Below are positions 20,857-30,284 of a DNA stretch of 64,000 nucleotides, piece by piece. A program made the position numbers and the translations under genes. This DNA is from Dechloromonas sp. HYN0024 (GTDB lineage: Bacteria; Pseudomonadota; Gammaproteobacteria; Burkholderiales; Rhodocyclaceae). The notes under the pieces were generated by a model that was given only the letters and a program-made list of their open reading frames with translations, had not been told where the DNA came from and did no database searches. The stretch lies in contig NZ_CP031842.1 of assembly GCF_003441615.1 (NCBI RefSeq), forward strand, positions 1 to 64,000, read 5' to 3'. The number at the start of each line of letters is the position of its first letter. Positions within the stretch are counted from its first letter, which is position 1.

Positions 20857-23382
20857 TCAGGCTGCGGCGTCGGCTTTCTTTTTTGCCGGGGCCTTTGGCT
20901 TGGCGACTTTTTTCTCGAATTCGAAACCAACCTTGCCATCCTTGGCCACCAGATAAGCCGAGAACTTGCGGCGGGTGCGGTTGGACACGAACTCCTTGAG
21001 CAGATCGGTCTTGCCTTCAGCCAGCAGTTTCTTCATCTGGCCGGCTTCGATCGGTTGTTGCAGGATGATCTTGCCGGAGCGGAAATCGCAGGTCTTGTCG
21101 GGACCGACGGATTTTTCGCAGACATAGGAGCTGCCGTGGTCGAAAACGCCACTGGCGCATTTCGGGCATTTGCCAAGGCTTTCCTGGGCCGAGAAATCAA
21201 CGGGTTCGGCATCGGCGGCATCGGCCTTGTCCTGACCGAAGTCGAATTCCGGTTCCTTGTTGTCGTTGAGCTTGATGGCGGCGGCAAAGGTGCGGCCCAT
21301 CTTGTTGCGGAAGCCGGTGAGCGGACCGATCGTGCCTTCGTTGATCAGGGTATCGATTTCGGCCGGTTCAAACTGGCGACCGGCAACGATTTTCCATAGC
21401 GAGTAGTCGCAGCCACCGCACTGGAATTTCTTGTAGGTCTCGCGGATCTCGCCACCACAGCGCGGGCATTTTGCCGTCAATACACCGAAATCTCCGGGGA
21501 TCGTGTCGGCTTCGTAGTGTTTCGCCCGCTCGACCATATGGCGCGTCATTTCGGCAATTTCGCGCATGAACTCGTCACGCGTGAATTCGCCCTTTTCGAT
21601 GCGACCGAGCTTCCATTCCCAATCGCCGGTCAGTTCCGGCTGGGTCAGTTCGTTGATGCCGAGGCCGTTGAGCAGCGTCATCAGCGAGAAAGCCTTGGCT
21701 GTCGGAATCAGTTCGCGGCCTTCGCGCAGCATGTATTGCTCGCCGATCAGGTTTTCGATGATCTGGGCGCGCGTGGCTGGTGTGCCGAGGCCGCGACCGG
21801 CCATGGCCGCCTTCAATTCCTCGTCGTCGACCATCTTGCCGGCACCTTCCATCGCCGAAAGCAGGGTGGCTTCCGAATAACGCGGTGGCGGCTTGGTAGC
21901 GTTGGCCTTGACGTTGACTTCGTCGGTTTTGACCTTTTCCTTGGGCTCAACGGCAACCAGATTGCCATCATCGCCGTCCTGGCCTTCCTTGCCATGCACG
22001 GCCAGCCAGCCTGGATTGACCAGCACCTTGCCCTCGGTCTTGAAGGGCTGGCCTTCGACGCGGGTAATGCGGGTAGTCACCATGTATTCGGCGGCCGGGA
22101 AGAAGACGGACAGGAAGCGTTTGACGACGAAGTCGTAGAGCTTCTGTTCAAGTTCGTTCAGGCTTTTCGGGGCCTGCGGCGTCGGAATGATGGCGAAGTG
22201 ATCGCTGATCTTGGCGTTGTTGAAGATGCGCTTGTTGGGCAGCACCCAGTTGCGGGCAAGAATCTGGTGGGCAAACGGCGAATAACGGGCAAGCAGCACC
22301 TCGTCGTGACCCTTGCCGGCACCTTCGCCGGTCAGCACGGTCAGGGTTTCCTTGACGGTGGCCAGATAGTCTTCCGGCAGGCAGCGCGAATCGGTCCGCG
22401 GGTAGGTCAGGACCTTGTGCTTTTCGTAGAGTGCCTGAGCCAGCGACAGCGTGGTCTTGGCCGAGAAGCCGAAGCGGCTGTTGGCTTCGCGCTGCAGGGT
22501 GGTCAAGTCGAACAGGCCCGGTGACAGGCGGGTTTCCGGTTTGGCTTCCTCGCTGACATCACCCGGCTTGCCGAGGGTGGCGGCGCGGATGGCGTCGGCC
22601 TTGCTCTGTTCCCAGAGGCGGTCGGCGCGGGCATGTTCGTCGTCGTTCTTGCCCTTGAAGCCTTCGTCGAACCATTTGCCCTTGTAGCTGCCGGCCTTGG
22701 CGGTGAATTCGGCTTCGACTTCCCAGTAATCGCGCGGCTTGAATTCGCGGATGCGCTTTTCGCGCTCGACCACGATGGCCAGCGTTGGTGTCTGCACCCG
22801 GCCGACCGTGGTCAGGTGGAAACCGCCAGTCTTCGAATTGAAGGCGGTCATCGCCCGCGTACCGTTGATGCCGACCAGCCAGTCGGACTCGGAGCGACAG
22901 ACAGCGGCGTCGCCGAGGCCCTGCATTTCGTTACCGTTGCGCAGACGGGAGAAACCGTCGCGGATCGCACCTTGCGTCATCGATTGCAGCCACAGGCGCT
23001 GTACCGGCTTGCCGGACTTGGTGTGTTGGGCGATGTAATTGAAGATCAACTCGCCTTCGCGCCCCGCGTCACAGGCATTGATCAGGCCGCTGACATCCTT
23101 GCGCTTGATCAGCTTGGCGAGCACCTTCAGGCGCGACTCGGTCTTCTCGATGGGCTTCAGCGCGAAATGCGGCGGGATCACGGGGAGGTGGGCAAACGAC
23201 CATTTGCCGCGCTTGACCTCGAATTCCTCGGGACAGGCGAGTTCCAGCAGGTGACCGACGGCCGACGAAATGACGTGAGTGTCGCTTTCGAAGTATTCGT
23301 CGTGCTTGGTGAAGCCCCCCAGCGCCTTGGCGATGTCAGCGGCGACGGAAGGTTTCTCGGCAATAATCAGCTTTTTGGTCAT
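20857..23382 (-). CDS. topB: DNA topoisomerase III (type IA)
   Basis: Type IA topoisomerases pass single strands to unlink precatenanes and recombination intermediates. From the ATG at 23382 the protein has 841 residues, starting MTKKLIIAEKPSVAADIAKALGG (the TOPRIM start). The acidic CDAGREGELIFNY motif binds Mg2+, and TYPRTDSR holds the catalytic Tyr. The C-terminal third adds zinc-ribbon-like repeats (CPRCGGEIRETYKKFQCGGC; CPKC...C) and a Lys/Ala-rich tail. E. coli TopB is 653 residues, so this is the longer form with extra C-terminal zinc and basic modules. Confidence 0.93.
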   Translation of the reverse strand: MTKKLIIAEKPSVAADIAKALGGFTKHDEYFESDTHVISSAVGHLLELACPEEFEVKRGKWSFAHLPVIPPHFALKPIEKTESRLKVLAKLIKRKDVSGLINACDAGREGELIFNYIAQHTKSGKPVQRLWLQSMTQGAIRDGFSRLRNGNEMQGLGDAAVCRSESDWLVGINGTRAMTAFNSKTGGFHLTTVGRVQTPTLAIVVEREKRIREFKPRDYWEVEAEFTAKAGSYKGKWFDEGFKGKNDDEHARADRLWEQSKADAIRAATLGKPGDVSEEAKPETRLSPGLFDLTTLQREANSRFGFSAKTTLSLAQALYEKHKVLTYPRTDSRCLPEDYLATVKETLTVLTGEGAGKGHDEVLLARYSPFAHQILARNWVLPNKRIFNNAKISDHFAIIPTPQAPKSLNELEQKLYDFVVKRFLSVFFPAAEYMVTTRITRVEGQPFKTEGKVLVNPGWLAVHGKEGQDGDDGNLVAVEPKEKVKTDEVNVKANATKPPPRYSEATLLSAMEGAGKMVDDEELKAAMAGRGLGTPATRAQIIENLIGEQYMLREGRELIPTAKAFSLMTLLNGLGINELTQPELTGDWEWKLGRIEKGEFTRDEFMREIAEMTRHMVERAKHYEADTIPGDFGVLTAKCPRCGGEIRETYKKFQCGGCDYSLWKIVAGRQFEPAEIDTLINEGTIGPLTGFRNKMGRTFAAAIKLNDNKEPEFDFGQDKADAADAEPVDFSAQESLGKCPKCASGVFDHGSSYVCEKSVGPDKTCDFRSGKIILQQPIEAGQMKKLLAEGKTDLLKEFVSNRTRRKFSAYLVAKDGKVGFEFEKKVAKPKAPAKKKADAAA

Positions 23383-23458
23383 GTTGGGGCCTGTGGAGTC
23401 CGGGGCATGATAAGTGCCCGGTGCGCGGCTTGGCAAGCCGTCTCTATATATAGTGAGC

Positions 23459-24535
23459 CTAGCCCAGGCGCTGGTACCGGTTGCCGGGCAAGGGGGAGAT
23501 TTGGCCGGAAAGTTCCAGCATCAGGAGTTCCGGCAGCAATTGGTCAGCCCTTTGCCCGGTAAATTCGGCCAGATCGTCGAGGCTGCATGGATCGTGGCCA
23601 AGGGCGGCCAGCAGCGGGTGTTCATCGTCCGGCGAGGGACTGGCTGCAGGCTTTTCCGGGGTGGTGAACTGGCCCAGTTCTTCGAGTACATCGTTGGCCG
23701 TTTCGACCAGTTTGGCGCCCTGTTTGATCAGTTTGTGGCAGCCGCGGGCGACCGGGGAGTGAATTGAGCCAGGGATGGCGAACACCTCTCGCCCTTGCTC
23801 GCCGGCCAGCCGTGCGGTGATCAGAGAGCCGCTTTCCGGTGCCGCCTCGACGACCAGCACGCCGCGCGACAGCCCGGAGATGATACGGTTGCGGCGCGGA
23901 AAGTTGGCAGCGATGGACGGTGTCCCTAATGGAAATTCTGAAACGACGGCGCCGTGTTCGACGATGGCCTGGGCTAGTTCCTTGTTGCGGGCAGGATAGA
24001 TCAGGTCGGCACCGGTGCCGATGACGGCCACGGTATCGCCGCTCGCCGCAAGTGCGCCACGGTGGGCGGCAGCATCAATACCCAGGGCCAGGCCGCTGAT
24101 GATGCAGAGGCCCTTGGCGGCCAGAGCCCGGGCAAAACTTTCGGCGGTTTGGACGCCCTGCGGGGTGGCATTGCGACTGCCGACCATGGCCAGTCCCCGT
24201 GTCTGGAGCAGAGCGGGATTGCCCCGCACGTAGAGCAAGGTCGGCGGGTCGGCAATTTCGAGCAGGGCCTTCGGATAGGCCTCGTCGGCAAGGCTCAGGA
24301 TATGTTGTCCGGGCTGGCTGGCCCATGCCATGCTGTGGTCGATGGCTGGCGTTGGATCGGTATCGAAGAGAAGGTCGGCCCGGTCGCCAATGACGCTACG
24401 TGCGGCGAGGCGTCCGGCGGCGAAAATGGCCTCGGGTAAACCGAAAGCGGCGAGAAGCTTTCTTTGCGACTCGCCGCCAAGGCCTGGGATTAGCGTCAGC
24501 CGCAACCAGGCGGCGAGGCCCTCAGTGATGATCAC
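23459..24535 (-). CDS. dprA: DNA-processing protein DprA (Smf)
   Basis: DprA protects incoming single-stranded DNA during transformation and loads RecA. The 358-residue protein has an N-terminal SAM/helix-hairpin region (LTLIPGLGGESQRKLL). The Rossmann-like core has VGSRNATPQGVQTAE, ISGLALGIDAAAHRGAL and TDLIYPARN-type motifs. A C-terminal winged-helix (DLAEFTGQRADQLLPELLMLELSGQI) completes it. The GTG start at 24535 overlaps the stop of the LysM gene (GTGA), so the two are coupled. Confidence 0.93.
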   Translation of the reverse strand: MIITEGLAAWLRLTLIPGLGGESQRKLLAAFGLPEAIFAAGRLAARSVIGDRADLLFDTDPTPAIDHSMAWASQPGQHILSLADEAYPKALLEIADPPTLLYVRGNPALLQTRGLAMVGSRNATPQGVQTAESFARALAAKGLCIISGLALGIDAAAHRGALAASGDTVAVIGTGADLIYPARNKELAQAIVEHGAVVSEFPLGTPSIAANFPRRNRIISGLSRGVLVVEAAPESGSLITARLAGEQGREVFAIPGSIHSPVARGCHKLIKQGAKLVETANDVLEELGQFTTPEKPAASPSPDDEHPLLAALGHDPCSLDDLAEFTGQRADQLLPELLMLELSGQISPLPGNRYQRLG

Positions 24536-25563
24536 GGATTCTTTGCCGCATCCCCGATCATGACGGCCTTTGAGGCATCGACGACCAGTGCGTAGGCAAC
24601 GTGGTCAAAGACACGGAAGACGAAGGCCAGGCCGTAGCGTTCTTCGGGGACCGGGGTCGATGTGCGAACGCCTTCATCGCTGATATTGACCGAGATACGA
24701 TTGCGCGACAGTGCTACGACATGGCCGACTTCAAGACCATCCTTCTTGCCGCTGGTCAGCGAAACGACAGAGTTGGCGCCGCCTTCTTCAACGCCGCCAT
24801 AGATCGACATGACTCTGGCAGAAATCTGCTGATCCGGACGATACGGGGCGTAGGTGATGATTTCAGGTGGCGGGGCCGGGATCAGTTCATCGCCTCGAGC
24901 CATTTCTTCCTTCGACAGCGTCACGCGCAGCGTGGCCGGCTCGCCCGGTTTGATCAGGCGGGCATTGCCAAGAAAGAAGGCCTCATAGGCAACGACCTTG
25001 CCGGTGGCCGGATCCTTGAGCGGCTTACCCTTGCGGAAAACGTGCCATTTTTCGACGCTGGCATCGGGAATCCCGCTGGCGTAGAAAGAGTCGCCGGTCC
25101 CGAGCAGCATGCGGTCTTCCTGTGCAGCCGTGATTTTGGCCCGATTGTTGGGGCCGTCGGACTCAACAATTAGCGGTTGGGAAATGAAAGGCTCAATCGC
25201 ATTGGGTGGAATGCTCGGAATTGCCTTTTCTCCCGGCGTGCTGTGCACCATTGGCTGGAGCTTGCCATCCTGGCCACCGACCGGCTTGGCCATTCTGAGG
25301 CGCGGCGAACCGCTCGACATGTCGAGAACAATGATGTTGCCCGGATAGATCCAGTGGGGGTTCTTGATCTCTTCCTTGTTCATCTGCCAGATTTCCGGCC
25401 AGCGCCAAGGTTGCTTCAGGAACTTTCCCGAAATGCCCCACAGGGTGTCGCCCTTGACGACGATGTGTCGGTCGGGAGGATTGTCTACCAGCGTTAGCGG
25501 CTCAGTGGCCGATGCGCAGGCGGCCGTCACGGCCAGGATGAGCGCGGATATAATGCGAACCAT
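24532..25563 (-). CDS. Secreted LysM-domain protein
   Basis: The ATG at 25563, preceded by GAGG, gives 343 residues with a signal peptide (about 1-20). A single LysM module lies near the N-terminus (HIVVKGDTLWGISGKFL ... IYPGNIIVL), as expected for periplasmic peptidoglycan binding. The rest (about 90-343) is a beta-rich region of unknown function typical of the 'LysM before dprA' proteins of betaproteobacteria. The def-fmt genes diverge from it and dprA follows, matching the order commonly seen in proteobacteria. Confidence 0.82.
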   Translation of the reverse strand: MVRIISALILAVTAACASATEPLTLVDNPPDRHIVVKGDTLWGISGKFLKQPWRWPEIWQMNKEEIKNPHWIYPGNIIVLDMSSGSPRLRMAKPVGGQDGKLQPMVHSTPGEKAIPSIPPNAIEPFISQPLIVESDGPNNRAKITAAQEDRMLLGTGDSFYASGIPDASVEKWHVFRKGKPLKDPATGKVVAYEAFFLGNARLIKPGEPATLRVTLSKEEMARGDELIPAPPPEIITYAPYRPDQQISARVMSIYGGVEEGGANSVVSLTSGKKDGLEVGHVVALSRNRISVNISDEGVRTSTPVPEERYGLAFVFRVFDHVAYALVVDASKAVMIGDAAKNP

Positions 25564-25651
25564 AGTCGTAACCTCACGTGCCGGCGGAACGCATTGCAGT
25601 GGTCGCAGTCTCATTGGTGCGGCGATCAATTTGCGTTCCATATCTCGGGAA

Positions 25652-25679
25652 TTGCTTTAGATTCTGCACGTAATAACCT
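25652..25679 (+). promoter_or_regulatory. Candidate sigma-70 promoter for def-fmt
   Basis: TTGCTT (25652-25657) and TAACCT (25674-25679) with a 16-bp spacer, 30 bp before the def ATG. Pattern match only. Confidence 0.35.
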
Positions 25680-25709
25680 AATCGAGCAAGCTTTTATTCC
25701 TAATTTCAT

Positions 25710-26213
25710 ATGGCCCTTCTACCCATTTTGCGTTTCCCCGACCCGCGCCTGAAAAAGGTGGCGGCACTTGTCACACGGATTGACGACAGCACCCGAAAAC
25801 TGGTCGCCGACATGGCCGAAACCATGTACGAGGCGCCCGGTATCGGTCTGGCTGCGACCCAGGTCGATGTGCACCAGCGTATCGTGGTCATCGATATTTC
25901 CGAAGACAAGAGCGAACTTCAGGTATTCATCAATCCGACCCTCGGCCGGAGCGAGGGCTGTCAGTTGGGCGAAGAGGGCTGCTTGTCGGTTCCCGGAATC
26001 TACGACAAGGTCGAGCGTGCTGAGCGGGTGACCGTGAGTTATCTCGATCTCGACGGCAAGGAGCGGGTGGTGGAAGCCGAGGGCCTGCTGGCCGTGTGCA
26101 TCCAGCACGAAATCGACCATCTGAACGGGGTGGTGTTCGTTGATCATCTGTCGATGCTCAAGCAGGCCCGCATCAAGAACAAGATGGCCAAGCAGGCGCG
26201 CGTCACCGCATGA
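25710..26213 (+). CDS. def: Peptide deformylase
   Basis: The enzyme removes the N-terminal formyl group from new proteins. The 167-residue product has the three metalloprotease motifs in order: [15 protein letters not shown] (metal-binding Cys) and QHEIDH (two metal-binding His plus catalytic Glu). No clear Shine-Dalgarno site precedes the ATG at 25710. Its TGA overlaps the fmt ATG, so the formylating and deformylating enzymes are coupled. Confidence 0.97.
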   Translation: MALLPILRFPDPRLKKVAALVTRIDDSTRKLVADMAETMYEAPGIGLAATQVDVHQRIVVIDISEDKSELQVFINPTLGRSEGCQLGEEGCLSVPGIYDKVERAERVTVSYLDLDGKERVVEAEGLLAVCIQHEIDHLNGVVFVDHLSMLKQARIKNKMAKQARVTA

Positions 26214-27133
26214 AACTGATATTTGCCGGGACACCGGAGTTTGCCGCTCAGGCTTTGCAGGCCATTATCGCAGCCGGACATGAGGTGGCATTGGTGCTGA
26301 CCCAGCCGGACCGTCCGGCGGGTCGTGGCATGACGCTGCAGCCGTCGGCCGTCAAAAAGGTGGCGCTCGAGCATGGGATCGAGGTTTTCCAGCCGCTCAC
26401 CCTGAGGGATGCCGAAGCGCAGGCCAAAATCGCTGCATTCGGTGCCGAGGTGATGGTGGTTGCCGCCTATGGTCTGATTCTGCCGCAGGTTGTGCTCGAC
26501 ATGCCGCGTTTCGGTTGTATCAATATCCACGGCTCCTTGCTACCGCGCTGGCGTGGTGCCGCGCCGATCCAGCGCGCCCTGCTGGCCGGCGATGCCGAGA
26601 CCGGCGTCTGCATCATGCAAATGGAAGCCGGGCTGGATACCGGGCCGGTGTTGTTGCGTCGGGCTTTTTCCATCGAAGCTGTTGATACGACGGGGACACT
26701 GCATGATCGGCTGGCCGCTCTGGGGGCGGGACTGGTCGTCGAGGTGCTCGGCAAGCTGCCTTTGCCAGCCGAGTCCCAGCCAGCCGAAGGTGTAACTTAT
26801 GCCCACAAGATCGAAAAAGTCGAGGCCTTGGTCGATTGGTCGAGGAGTGCAACGGAACTGGATCGCCATATCCGTGCCTTCAATCCCTTCCCCGGGGCGC
26901 AAGCCTTGTTCGGCGGCCAGACCGTAAAAATCTGGCAGGCCACGCCGGTGGCTGGTCAGGGTGAAATCGGAGTCATCCTGAGCGTTGATCGCCACAGCAT
27001 CGTGATTGCTTGTGGCGAGGGGGCGCTGGCGGTCAGTGAATTGCAAAAGGCCGGGGGCAAGCGTCTGCCGGTGCAGCAATTTCTTGCCGGTCATCCACTC
27101 AAGGTAGGTGAGCGCTTCGACAGGCCGGAGTGA
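26210..27133 (+). CDS. fmt: Methionyl-tRNA formyltransferase
   Basis: Fmt formylates initiator Met-tRNA using 10-formyl-tetrahydrofolate. The 307-residue protein starts [16 protein letters not shown]. Catalytic-site motif [17 protein letters not shown] contains the conserved Asn/His/Asp set, and the SLLPRWRG signature is clear. The C-terminal OB-like domain (from about 205) binds tRNA. It overlaps def by four bases; rsmB, often the next gene, is displaced here by the convergent speD and nuclease genes. Confidence 0.97.
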   Translation: MKLIFAGTPEFAAQALQAIIAAGHEVALVLTQPDRPAGRGMTLQPSAVKKVALEHGIEVFQPLTLRDAEAQAKIAAFGAEVMVVAAYGLILPQVVLDMPRFGCINIHGSLLPRWRGAAPIQRALLAGDAETGVCIMQMEAGLDTGPVLLRRAFSIEAVDTTGTLHDRLAALGAGLVVEVLGKLPLPAESQPAEGVTYAHKIEKVEALVDWSRSATELDRHIRAFNPFPGAQALFGGQTVKIWQATPVAGQGEIGVILSVDRHSIVIACGEGALAVSELQKAGGKRLPVQQFLAGHPLKVGERFDRPE

Positions 27134-27147
27134 TCGGTTTTGTCGAT

Positions 27148-27528
27148 TTATTCGCCGAGGTGGCCGCGTGCCACCTCTTTTTTTTCGAGGCGGCTTGGCG
27201 AGAACCAGGTAATGACTTCACCGAACAGGGCTTGTGCCTGGTGGCTGTTGTCGCCACTGAAGTTGCAGACGTAGACATCGAGCGTCACGCTGGCGATCTC
27301 CGGCCAGGTGTGTACGGCCAGGTGTGATTCGGCCAGTACAACGGTGCCGGTGACGCCAGCAGCCTGGCCGTGCTTGTCCTGAAAGGCATGGAAAAGCCGG
27401 CCGACAACCGTCAGGCCGTGGCGCTGGCAGGCGTCAACACAGAACGACTCAAGGGAGGGGGCGTCAAGAAGCCGGCCCGGCGGGCACTGGCATTCATGAA
27501 GGTCGGCAATCAGATGCAGGCCGTTCAT
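27148..27528 (-). CDS. speD: S-adenosylmethionine decarboxylase proenzyme
   Basis: SpeD makes decarboxylated SAM, the aminopropyl donor for spermidine. The 126-residue protein is the short prokaryotic type that self-cleaves. The cleavage point is before Ser68 in LAESHLAVHTWPE, which becomes the pyruvoyl cofactor. ESH and the downstream HTWPE and YVCNF motifs are intact. It starts 3 bp after the stop of the upstream nuclease gene, so they are likely co-transcribed. No spermidine synthase is in view. Confidence 0.93.
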   Translation of the reverse strand: MNGLHLIADLHECQCPPGRLLDAPSLESFCVDACQRHGLTVVGRLFHAFQDKHGQAAGVTGTVVLAESHLAVHTWPEIASVTLDVYVCNFSGDNSHQAQALFGEVITWFSPSRLEKKEVARGHLGE

Positions 27529-27531
27529 CGA

Positions 27532-28425
27532 TCAATGCCTCGCCGTTTCACGTGGAACTTGCGCCTTGAAGATGGCTTCGAGAAGACCGCCCAGACGGTA
27601 GCCAGCCTCGACGATGCGGCGCTCGGCAAGGTCCCGGCTACGCCGGTGAAACGCTTCACCGATTGTCGGTGGCAGACTGCCTTGGCTGTCTGGGTAGACC
27701 TCGGCGAGCAGGCGGTGGCTTTCGTTGCGCCACAGCATTACATCACCTTGCATTGGTGCCGCGTGGCTATCAAGCAATCGGGTTACATTCTGTTCCAGGC
27801 GCTTGCCGCGCAGCCACGGCGGCCCGGGCAGGTCATCCCAGTAGCTGTGCAGGTTGCCGAAGGGCTTGCGCTTGTTGAACGGGTTTTCGATGTCGACCCG
27901 GTTGCCGCCTTCGTCGCCGTGCCGTCCGACATGTAGCGGCTGGTGAATGTCGGCGACGAGATGGGCCAGCCAGGGCAGGGCGTAGCTCATTTCTGCCTTG
28001 TTCGTCCCTGCCAGAAGTTGCTTGCTCAGCCGTTCGATCTGCTGGTCGAGTTCGCCGGCTTCGGTTTTGCCATTCGCATCCAGGTCTACGTAATGCCAGC
28101 GCTTGTGACGGGCTGTCTCAGGCAGTCCGGGCACGGCGGGCGTCGGTGATTCTCGTCGTTCATCGTAGAAGCGAGGGTCGTGGCGAATGTCGTCTGGCCA
28201 GGTCGCGGCTTCGGCGAAAATATCGACACCTTTACTTGAGCGCGACTTGTCGGCCCAGCGCTGGTAGTCGGGGTGGCCGGCGAGTATTTGCGTAATCGAC
28301 GTCTGCGCAGGCAAGGATAATTGCTGCCAGGCAATGACGGCGACCAGGCGATGGCCGGCTGCATTCCAGGCGCTGGCCGGAGCGTGGAAGGAAAAGAAAA
28401 ACAAGGCGAGAAGGATTTGCCGCAT
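27532..28425 (-). CDS. S1/P1-type zinc nuclease, secreted
   Basis: The 297-residue product opens with a signal peptide (about 1-19, ending SASAW-like APASAW). The mature N-terminal Trp is the first zinc ligand in S1/P1 nucleases, as in WNAAGHRLVA here. Other ligands are visible in ATWPDDIR, HYVDLD and HLVADIHQPLHVGRHGDEGGN. These tri-zinc enzymes cut single-stranded DNA and RNA outside the cytoplasm. The last codons contain a parS site (VPRETA). It converges with fmt and precedes speD. Confidence 0.87.
   Translation of the reverse strand: MRQILLALFFFSFHAPASAWNAAGHRLVAVIAWQQLSLPAQTSITQILAGHPDYQRWADKSRSSKGVDIFAEAATWPDDIRHDPRFYDERRESPTPAVPGLPETARHKRWHYVDLDANGKTEAGELDQQIERLSKQLLAGTNKAEMSYALPWLAHLVADIHQPLHVGRHGDEGGNRVDIENPFNKRKPFGNLHSYWDDLPGPPWLRGKRLEQNVTRLLDSHAAPMQGDVMLWRNESHRLLAEVYPDSQGSLPPTIGEAFHRRSRDLAERRIVEAGYRLGGLLEAIFKAQVPRETARH
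27545..27558 (+). other. parS site 3, inside the 3' end of the S1/P1 nuclease gene
   Basis: GTTTCACGTGGAAC; on the coding strand it reads GTTCCACGTGAAAC and encodes VPRE plus the first two bases of Thr, a few codons before the stop. Confidence 0.85.
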
Positions 28426-28459
28426 TCGGCCATTATGCCGCGTGCGATAATGGTCGCCT

Positions 28460-29722
28460 ATGTCCAGTTTGCGGCTTAACTCACTCGCTTACGCCTTGTT
28501 GCAGGCCTCGCGCATCGATACCGCCGTTTTAGGCGGGCAGAGTCTGGCCGACGGCCTGCTCGGCCGGGTCGACCCGGTGGCGCGACCGGCTGTGCAGGAT
28601 CTTGTCTATGGCAGCCTGCGCGCCTATGGGCGGGGCGATTTCTTTCTGGCGAAGCTGCTGCAGAAGCCGCTGGCCAGTGATGAAGTGCGTGCCTTGTTGC
28701 TGGTTGCCATTTATCGCCTAGAAACCCGCCCGGATGCAGCGCATACAGTAGTCGATCAGGCGGTGTCGGCGGCCGGAGAGGTGGCCGGCGGAAATTTTCG
28801 TGCCCTGGTCAATGGCGTACTGCGCAATTTCCTGCGCCAGCAGGCCCAGTTGACCGCCGCATTTGCGGCCGACCCAGTCGCTTCCGCGATGCACCCCGAT
28901 TGGTGGCTGGCCCAGTTGCAGACGGCCTATCCGCAGGATTGGCCAGCCATTGCTGCGGCCGGCAATATGCCGCCGCCGATGGGACTGCGGGTAAATACGC
29001 GTCGCGTTTCGCGGGACGATTACATCATGAAGCTGGCGGCCGAAGGTATCGCCGCCCGGCCGACTGGCGAAAGTGGGCTGGCCCTCGACCGGCCGGTATC
29101 GGTCGATGCCTTGCCCGGTTTTGCAGACGGCCTGGTGTCGGTTCAGGATCCGGGCGCCCAGATGGCTGCCGTGTTGCTTGACCTGGCACCGGGTAGCCGT
29201 GTGCTGGATGCCTGCGCAGCACCGGGTGGGAAAACGGCGCATCTGCTTGAACGCGCCGCCGATATCGATTTGCTGGCGCTTGATCTCAAGCCTTCACGCT
29301 GTCGACGCATTGCCGAGACCTTGTCGCGTCTTGGCTTGAGTGCCGAGATCAAGGATGCCGACTGTGCCACGCCGACTACCTGGTGGGATGGCCGGCCCTT
29401 CGATGCGGTTCTCGCTGACGTACCGTGTACGGCCAGCGGTGTCGTGCGGCGCAATCCGGATGCCAAGTGGTTGCGGCGCGAGGCCGACATCGCCAGCTTT
29501 GCCCGGGCGCAGGTGCGCATACTGGATGCGTTGTGGCAGGTCGTGCGGCCGGGCGGTAAACTCCTCTACGTGACCTGCTCGGTTTTCCCGGCTGAGAATG
29601 GCGGGCAGATCGACCGCTTCCTGGCGCGCCAGCCGCAGGCTCAACGGTGTCATGAAGAACAGCTATTGCCGACCGCCGAACACGATGGATTTTTCTACTG
29701 CCTTCTCGAAAAGCGTGCTTGA
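28460..29722 (+). CDS. rsmB: 16S rRNA (cytosine-967-C5)-methyltransferase
   Basis: RsmB methylates C967 of 16S rRNA. The 420-residue protein has an N-terminal NusB-like helical domain (about 1-140, ALLLVAIYRLETRP). The methyltransferase domain has SAM motif LDACAAPGGKTAHL, the ADVPCTASGV cysteine and the catalytic VTCSVFPAENG cysteine. Length is standard. It overlaps the following DUF4390 gene and begins the DUF4390-ntrYX run. Confidence 0.95.
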   Translation: MSSLRLNSLAYALLQASRIDTAVLGGQSLADGLLGRVDPVARPAVQDLVYGSLRAYGRGDFFLAKLLQKPLASDEVRALLLVAIYRLETRPDAAHTVVDQAVSAAGEVAGGNFRALVNGVLRNFLRQQAQLTAAFAADPVASAMHPDWWLAQLQTAYPQDWPAIAAAGNMPPPMGLRVNTRRVSRDDYIMKLAAEGIAARPTGESGLALDRPVSVDALPGFADGLVSVQDPGAQMAAVLLDLAPGSRVLDACAAPGGKTAHLLERAADIDLLALDLKPSRCRRIAETLSRLGLSAEIKDADCATPTTWWDGRPFDAVLADVPCTASGVVRRNPDAKWLRREADIASFARAQVRILDALWQVVRPGGKLLYVTCSVFPAENGGQIDRFLARQPQAQRCHEEQLLPTAEHDGFFYCLLEKRA

Positions 29723-30284
29723 CCACCTGCGCCGATGGCTGGTGTTGCTGGTCTTCGTGCCGGTTTTGGCATGTGCCGCAGAAATTGATATCAGCAATCC
29801 ACAGATTTCGGCGGGAGAGGATGGATACGTTCTCTCCGCCGATTTCCGGCTTGAACTGAACCCCCGTCTCGAAGAAGCGGTGACCCGGGGAGTCGTACTT
29901 TATTTCGTCGCCGATTTTGAGCTGCACAAGGCGCGCTGGTACTGGCTCGATGAGAAAGTGGCCAGTCGCAGCCAGACCTATCGCCTTTCCTACCATGCCC
30001 TGACCCGGCAATTCCGGCTGTCGACCGGCGGGCTGCATCAGTCCTTCCCGACCCTGACGGAAGCGACGCAGGTCTTGTCCCGCTTGCGCAACTGGACAGT
30101 CGTCGACAAGAGCGAAAAATCGGTCCGTCCCGGTGATACCTATGAAGCGTCACTGCGCATGCGCCTTGATGTCACCCAGTTGCCGCGCCCCTTCCAGATA
30201 TCGGCCCTTGGCAACAAGGACTGGAGCCTTGGTTCCGACTGGAAAACCTGGGCCGTCACTGTGCCCCCGGCGGAGGCCAAGTGA
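29685..30284 (+). CDS. DUF4390 protein, exported
   Basis: The frame overlaps the end of rsmB, so the start is uncertain: ATG 29685 (199 residues) is used, with GTG 29715 as an alternative just before the hydrophobic signal (WLVLLVFVPVLACA). The mature part (about 170 residues, AEIDISNPQISAGEDGYVLSADF) matches DUF4390, a family encoded just upstream of ntrY in many betaproteobacteria. Motif SYHALTRQFRLS is typical. The stop overlaps the ntrY GTG start. Its function is unknown; location suggests a periplasmic partner of the NtrY sensor. Confidence 0.78.
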   Translation: MDFSTAFSKSVLDHLRRWLVLLVFVPVLACAAEIDISNPQISAGEDGYVLSADFRLELNPRLEEAVTRGVVLYFVADFELHKARWYWLDEKVASRSQTYRLSYHALTRQFRLSTGGLHQSFPTLTEATQVLSRLRNWTVVDKSEKSVRPGDTYEASLRMRLDVTQLPRPFQISALGNKDWSLGSDWKTWAVTVPPAEAK